Positions 61,687 to 64,000 of a DNA stretch of 64,000 bases are shown piece after piece. The stretch comes from Verrucomicrobiota bacterium (GTDB lineage: Bacteria; Verrucomicrobiota; Verrucomicrobiia; Verrucomicrobiales; DEV007). A model generated the notes under the pieces. That model made no database searches. It worked only from the letters and a program-made list of their open reading frames with translations, and was not told where the DNA came from. A program made the position numbers and the translations under genes. The stretch lies in the NCBI GenBank assembly GCA_963205275.1, contig CAUJIH010000006.1:1-64000 (forward strand), in the 5' to 3' direction. How positions within the stretch are numbered: position 1 is the first letter of the stretch; the number at the start of each line of letters is the position of its first letter.

Positions 61687-62175
61687 ATGAAAGAGCTTTT
61701 TCTCGTTCGCCACGCGGACGCATCAGGCCTGTCTCCCAGCAATCAAGATGTGGACCGCCCGTTAAGCGAACGAGGGGAGCAAGATCTGGCACGAGTAGCG
61801 CAAAAGCTAAATCGCCTCAATCTCAGACCCGATTTCATCGTATCGAGTACTGCCACGCGAGCGCTTTCCACAGCCAAGGGAATCGCCAGAGGATTCGGAC
61901 TACCCGAAGAAAGTATCCACTTCCTGTCGAAATTGTATCTGGCGTCTGCCAAGACGATTCTGAAAGTGATTCGGGATCTTGATGAGGACATCGACAGTGC
62001 CGTGATCGTCGGACACAATCCAGGATTGCACCACGCAGTCATGGATTTTTCTAAGAAAGCCAGAGCACCCGAGCCAGATGATTTTCCGACCTTAGGCGTC
62101 GTTCGTCTGACGCTACAAGTGGAATTTTGGGCCTTGACTGAATGGAACTCAGCCATCTCTCTCGATTGGCTGTGA
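61687..62175 (+). CDS. SixA-like histidine phosphatase
   Basis: 162 residues. The catalytic motif is LFLVRHADASG (Arg8-His9), as in SixA, where RHA replaces RHG. FIVSSTATRALSTAKGIA and VIVGHNPGLHHAV (second His) are the other active-site blocks. SixA dephosphorylates histidine phosphotransfer domains, in E. coli NPr or ArcB. No sensor kinase is nearby. It starts 18 bp after the oxidoreductase gene, so it is probably co-transcribed. Confidence 0.88.
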   Translation: MKELFLVRHADASGLSPSNQDVDRPLSERGEQDLARVAQKLNRLNLRPDFIVSSTATRALSTAKGIARGFGLPEESIHFLSKLYLASAKTILKVIRDLDEDIDSAVIVGHNPGLHHAVMDFSKKARAPEPDDFPTLGVVRLTLQVEFWALTEWNSAISLDWL

Positions 62176-62277
62176 GCTGATTATTAACAGCATGTTCAAG
62201 GCATAAGGGAATACCAAGCCCAAATCCATTGGCTGAATCCATACAGTCGCCCTATACTCCTCTAATCCTCTCTCAGC

Positions 62278-62988
62278 ATGAACAACTCCCCACCACCGAT
62301 TGATCCTCAGCAGTCTCCTGCTTCACAAACCGGGACACAAGCGAAGAAATCCAAGAGCTGCCTATTCGGAGGAATGGGATGTGGTCTCGGATGCCTCCTC
62401 GTTCTCGCGATCTTCATCGGCCTGAGCGCTTTCGTCGTCGTTAAAGTGAACCACTTCATCGCGCAAGCCACATCAGCTCCCCCTATAGAAGCTCCTGTAG
62501 CGTCCAGTGATGAAATTCAGGCTTCCGTTAACAAATTTCACCGCCTCCTGAGCGCCGACAACACGGAGCCCTTTTCATTCACCGACAGAGAGCTGAACAT
62601 CGTCTTAGCGAACGATCCTATATTTCAGAAGATCGCTGACAAGGTACAGGTCGAAATCAATCGTGACGTATTCACAGGAAAATTCAGCGTGGCCACAGAC
62701 GATCTCCCGATTCCTGATGAGGAGTTCCCGCCCTTTCTGAAAGGCCGAAACCTCAACGGAAAAGTTTCCCTTACAGCCTACACCGATAATAATCAACTCA
62801 CGGCTCGATTAAATGGCATCGAAGTCAACGGATTTTCCGTACCGACAATTTTTCTTTCACGCTATCAGACGATCAACTTATTCGATCTAATGAAAGAAAA
62901 ACCGGAAGGAAAGAAGGCTCTGGAGAAATTCGAATCCATACGAGTCGAGGATGGTAAGATCTGGATCGTTCCAAAACCGAAATCCTGA
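62278..62988 (+). CDS. membrane-anchored hypothetical protein
   Basis: 236 residues. The first 24 residues are Pro/Gln/Ser-rich, followed by SKSCLFGGMGCGLGCLLVLAI and a single transmembrane helix (about 33-55). The exported part contains a small alpha/beta domain (about 85-230) with PFSFTDRELNIVLANDPIF, GKFSVATDDLPIP and FSVPTIFLSRYQTINLF. It resembles proteins annotated only as hypothetical in verrucomicrobia. The cysteine-glycine-rich stretch just before the helix is unusual. No function can be assigned. Confidence 0.75.
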   Translation: MNNSPPPIDPQQSPASQTGTQAKKSKSCLFGGMGCGLGCLLVLAIFIGLSAFVVVKVNHFIAQATSAPPIEAPVASSDEIQASVNKFHRLLSADNTEPFSFTDRELNIVLANDPIFQKIADKVQVEINRDVFTGKFSVATDDLPIPDEEFPPFLKGRNLNGKVSLTAYTDNNQLTARLNGIEVNGFSVPTIFLSRYQTINLFDLMKEKPEGKKALEKFESIRVEDGKIWIVPKPKS

Positions 62989-63013
62989 AGAAGCCGAAAC
63001 GCTTTACCGATCT

Positions 63014-63268
63014 CTACAGTTTCTCGTATGTTCCTTGATCTCGACGCTCCAGCACTGTGAAGCCTGCCTTTTTCGCATCACTGACAGAGAGCGGCTTGTT
63101 GATCGCCGGAGAACTGACGCGTTGAGAAATCAGCTTTTTTACAGGATTCTGACACAAGGGGCATTTCTCCAGAGGCGGACGACTAATCGGGCGGCGCAAC
63201 TCGAAGCCTTTGCGACAGATACGACAGCCCTTTTCTGGATCGGCGCTGATGTACTCATAGATAGGCAT
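63014..63268 (-). CDS. FmdB-type zinc-ribbon protein
   Basis: 84 residues from the ATG at 63268; the longer open frame crosses the rpsN terminator and is not coding-like. PIYEYISADPEKGCRICRKGFELRRPI then CPLCQNPVKKLISQ show two CxxC knuckles, as in the FmdB/CxxC-CxxC-SSSS regulatory-protein family. The C-terminal 30 residues are variable. The function of the family is poorly known; a regulatory role was proposed for FmdB only. It is transcribed in the same direction as rpsN after a terminator. Confidence 0.82.
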   Translation of the reverse strand: MPIYEYISADPEKGCRICRKGFELRRPISRPPLEKCPLCQNPVKKLISQRVSSPAINKPLSVSDAKKAGFTVLERRDQGTYEKL

Positions 63269-63367
63269 GAGAAAAGATCGCGCTTTGAAGGAAACGCGCA
63301 ACTGTCTTGTGAGAAGAACGAGGAAGCTTCCGCCTGATCGTCGAATCCGTGTGAAGCGAATCACAAC

Positions 63368-63396
63368 AAAAAAGCAGAGTCGAATTCGACTCTGCT
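63368..63396 (-). terminator. intrinsic terminator of rpsN
   Basis: A perfect 24-base palindrome, arms AGCAGAGTCGAA and TTCGACTCTGCT (63373-63396), is followed on the minus strand by TTTTTT, a canonical Rho-independent terminator about 30 bp after the rpsN stop codon. Confidence 0.88.
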
Positions 63397-63425
63397 CTTC
63401 ATTATAGAAAAGATGAAACGGCTGA

Positions 63426-63695
63426 TTACCAACTCGACTTGGTAACCCCTGGAAGCATCCCCTGAGAAGCCATTTCACGGAAAGTGATCCGAGACATCTT
63501 AAAGCGACGCAGATAACCACGGCGGCGGCCCGTCACCTCGCAACGATTGACGAGACGCGTCGGACTAGCGTCACGCGGAAGCATGGAGAGACCTTCATAG
63601 TCCTTCTCCGCCTTCAACTTCTCACGAAGCTTCGCGTATTTTGCTACGGTGCGTGCCTTGCGCTTGTTGCGTGTAATCCAGCTCTGTTTTGCCAT
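63426..63695 (-). CDS. rpsN: 30S ribosomal protein S14
   Basis: 89 residues. It opens [20 protein letters not shown], and [33 protein letters not shown] is the typical S14 C-terminus. The zinc-binding CxxC pairs of the C+ form are absent, so this is the zinc-free type. It stands outside the main ribosomal operon, with its own hairpin leader and terminator, as is common for the second or stand-alone S14 gene. It is adjacent to the FmdB-type gene. Confidence 0.95.
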   Translation of the reverse strand: MAKQSWITRNKRKARTVAKYAKLREKLKAEKDYEGLSMLPRDASPTRLVNRCEVTGRRRGYLRRFKMSRITFREMASQGMLPGVTKSSW

Positions 63696-63708
63696 AATCG
63701 GGGCGGGA

Positions 63709-63737
63709 ACTTGAACCTTTTCAGCTAGGATTCAAGT
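63709..63737 (-). promoter_or_regulatory. hairpin in the rpsN leader
   Basis: ACTTGAA (63731-63737) pairs with TTCAAGT (63709-63715), extended by a three-base-pair CCT/AGG step after a single-base bulge, with an eight-base loop. It lies 13 nt before the start codon in the rpsN transcript and next to the C-rich leader. It may be an autoregulatory site bound by S14 (inference). Confidence 0.4.
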
Positions 63738-63802
63738 AAAAAATGGTAAAAGATGCCTCAGAAGTGTAATGATTCTGTGATATTCGCCTCTGATCTTCTT
63801 TC

Positions 63803-64000
63803 ATGCACCTCCTTTTTCCCCGTCGAATCTTGTCTTTTTGTCTAGTCCTCGTCCTCACCGCAGCTCTGTCTGTACACGGCGAGGATCAACGGGACTGGCT
63901 GGAATCATACTACGAGCACCCGACTCCAGAGCTCTTCGTATCACAATTGCGGGAATGGTCAGCGGACGGGACTCTGGATAACGATGGGGCCAAGCCCGCT
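63803..64000 (+). CDS. secreted protein, 5' end only
   Basis: 66 codons up to the window edge from the ATG at 63803, which follows TGATCTTCTTTC. A signal peptide is visible (hydrophobic core FCLVLVLTAALSVHG, about 12-26). The mature part begins EDQRDWLESYYEHPTPELFVSQLREW and is not a recognised family. The rest lies outside the window. Confidence 0.65.
   Translation, partial: MHLLFPRRILSFCLVLVLTAALSVHGEDQRDWLESYYEHPTPELFVSQLREWSADGTLDNDGAKPA

Overview
The window looks like a chromosome segment of a free-living member of the Verrucomicrobiota (PVC superphylum), probably near Verrucomicrobiales. This rests on gene content, not on a marker tree. It holds DUF1080, DUF6807 (PmoA-like), MlrC-type M81, Tat-exported Gfo/Idh/MocA and neutral-ceramidase-like secreted proteins, which are typical of planctomycetes and verrucomicrobia. 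It also has a type IV pilus locus resembling the secretin/PilM-O cluster of Akkermansia. No rRNA, prophage, IS element or CRISPR array is visible. Composition looks even, except for AT-rich divergent promoter regions near 14.1-14.2 kb, 45.4 kb and 58.6-58.7 kb. Almost every start codon follows a pyrimidine-rich (CTCTTC-like) leader instead of an AGGAGG Shine-Dalgarno sequence, and I used this to choose several starts.

Layout. 0-10.3 kb: secreted hydrolase-like proteins and a sugar/sugar-acid catabolism neighbourhood (DUF6807, DapA-like aldolase/dehydratase, RraA-like, M81/MlrC, lactonase, Gfo/Idh/MocA). 10.3-11.5 kb: a small unknown protein and a TPMT-like methyltransferase. 11.5-24.1 kb: a type IV pilus locus, with a secretin on the minus strand diverging from a ten-gene plus-strand operon (large prepilin, PilT-like ATPase, PilM/N/O/P-like proteins, three minor prepilin-like proteins, PilC). 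The extension ATPase and prepilin peptidase are not here. 24.1-31.3 kb: a HEPN-like unknown, an AGCS alanine/sodium symporter, a pyruvyl-transferase-like protein, a trypsin, a degenerate adenylyl-cyclase-like membrane protein and RecR. 31.3-37.6 kb: a TIM-barrel isomerase, glucosyl-3-phosphoglycerate synthase coupled to a GT4 glycosyltransferase, and a large secreted zinc metalloprotease. 37.7-38.6 kb: tRNA-Ile(CAU) and a broken glutamate dehydrogenase gene. 38.9-46.6 kb: DUF1080, a CPBP-like protein, a PQQ-propeller protein, an ECF sigma factor, a degenerate CDP-alcohol phosphatidyltransferase-like protein, arginine decarboxylase and an acyltransferase. 46.6-55.1 kb: MidA-like methyltransferase diverging from a class A PBP whose transpeptidase motifs are degenerate, then MlaD-like protein, an anchored unknown, CoaX, a ROK kinase and glycogen synthase. 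55.2-64 kb: PEP-mutase-family lyase, OmpA-like lipoprotein, triple-LysM protein, beta-CASP nuclease-like protein, a second Gfo/Idh/MocA, SixA-like phosphatase, FmdB-like zinc ribbon, ribosomal protein S14 and the start of a secreted protein.

Most notable observations: the PBP that has kept its glycosyltransferase but lost its SxxK and SxN residues; a gdhA pseudogene with an internal in-frame deletion plus a stop codon; the pilus locus with an unusually long secretin tail and a very large prepilin; and the consistent lack of Shine-Dalgarno sequences.
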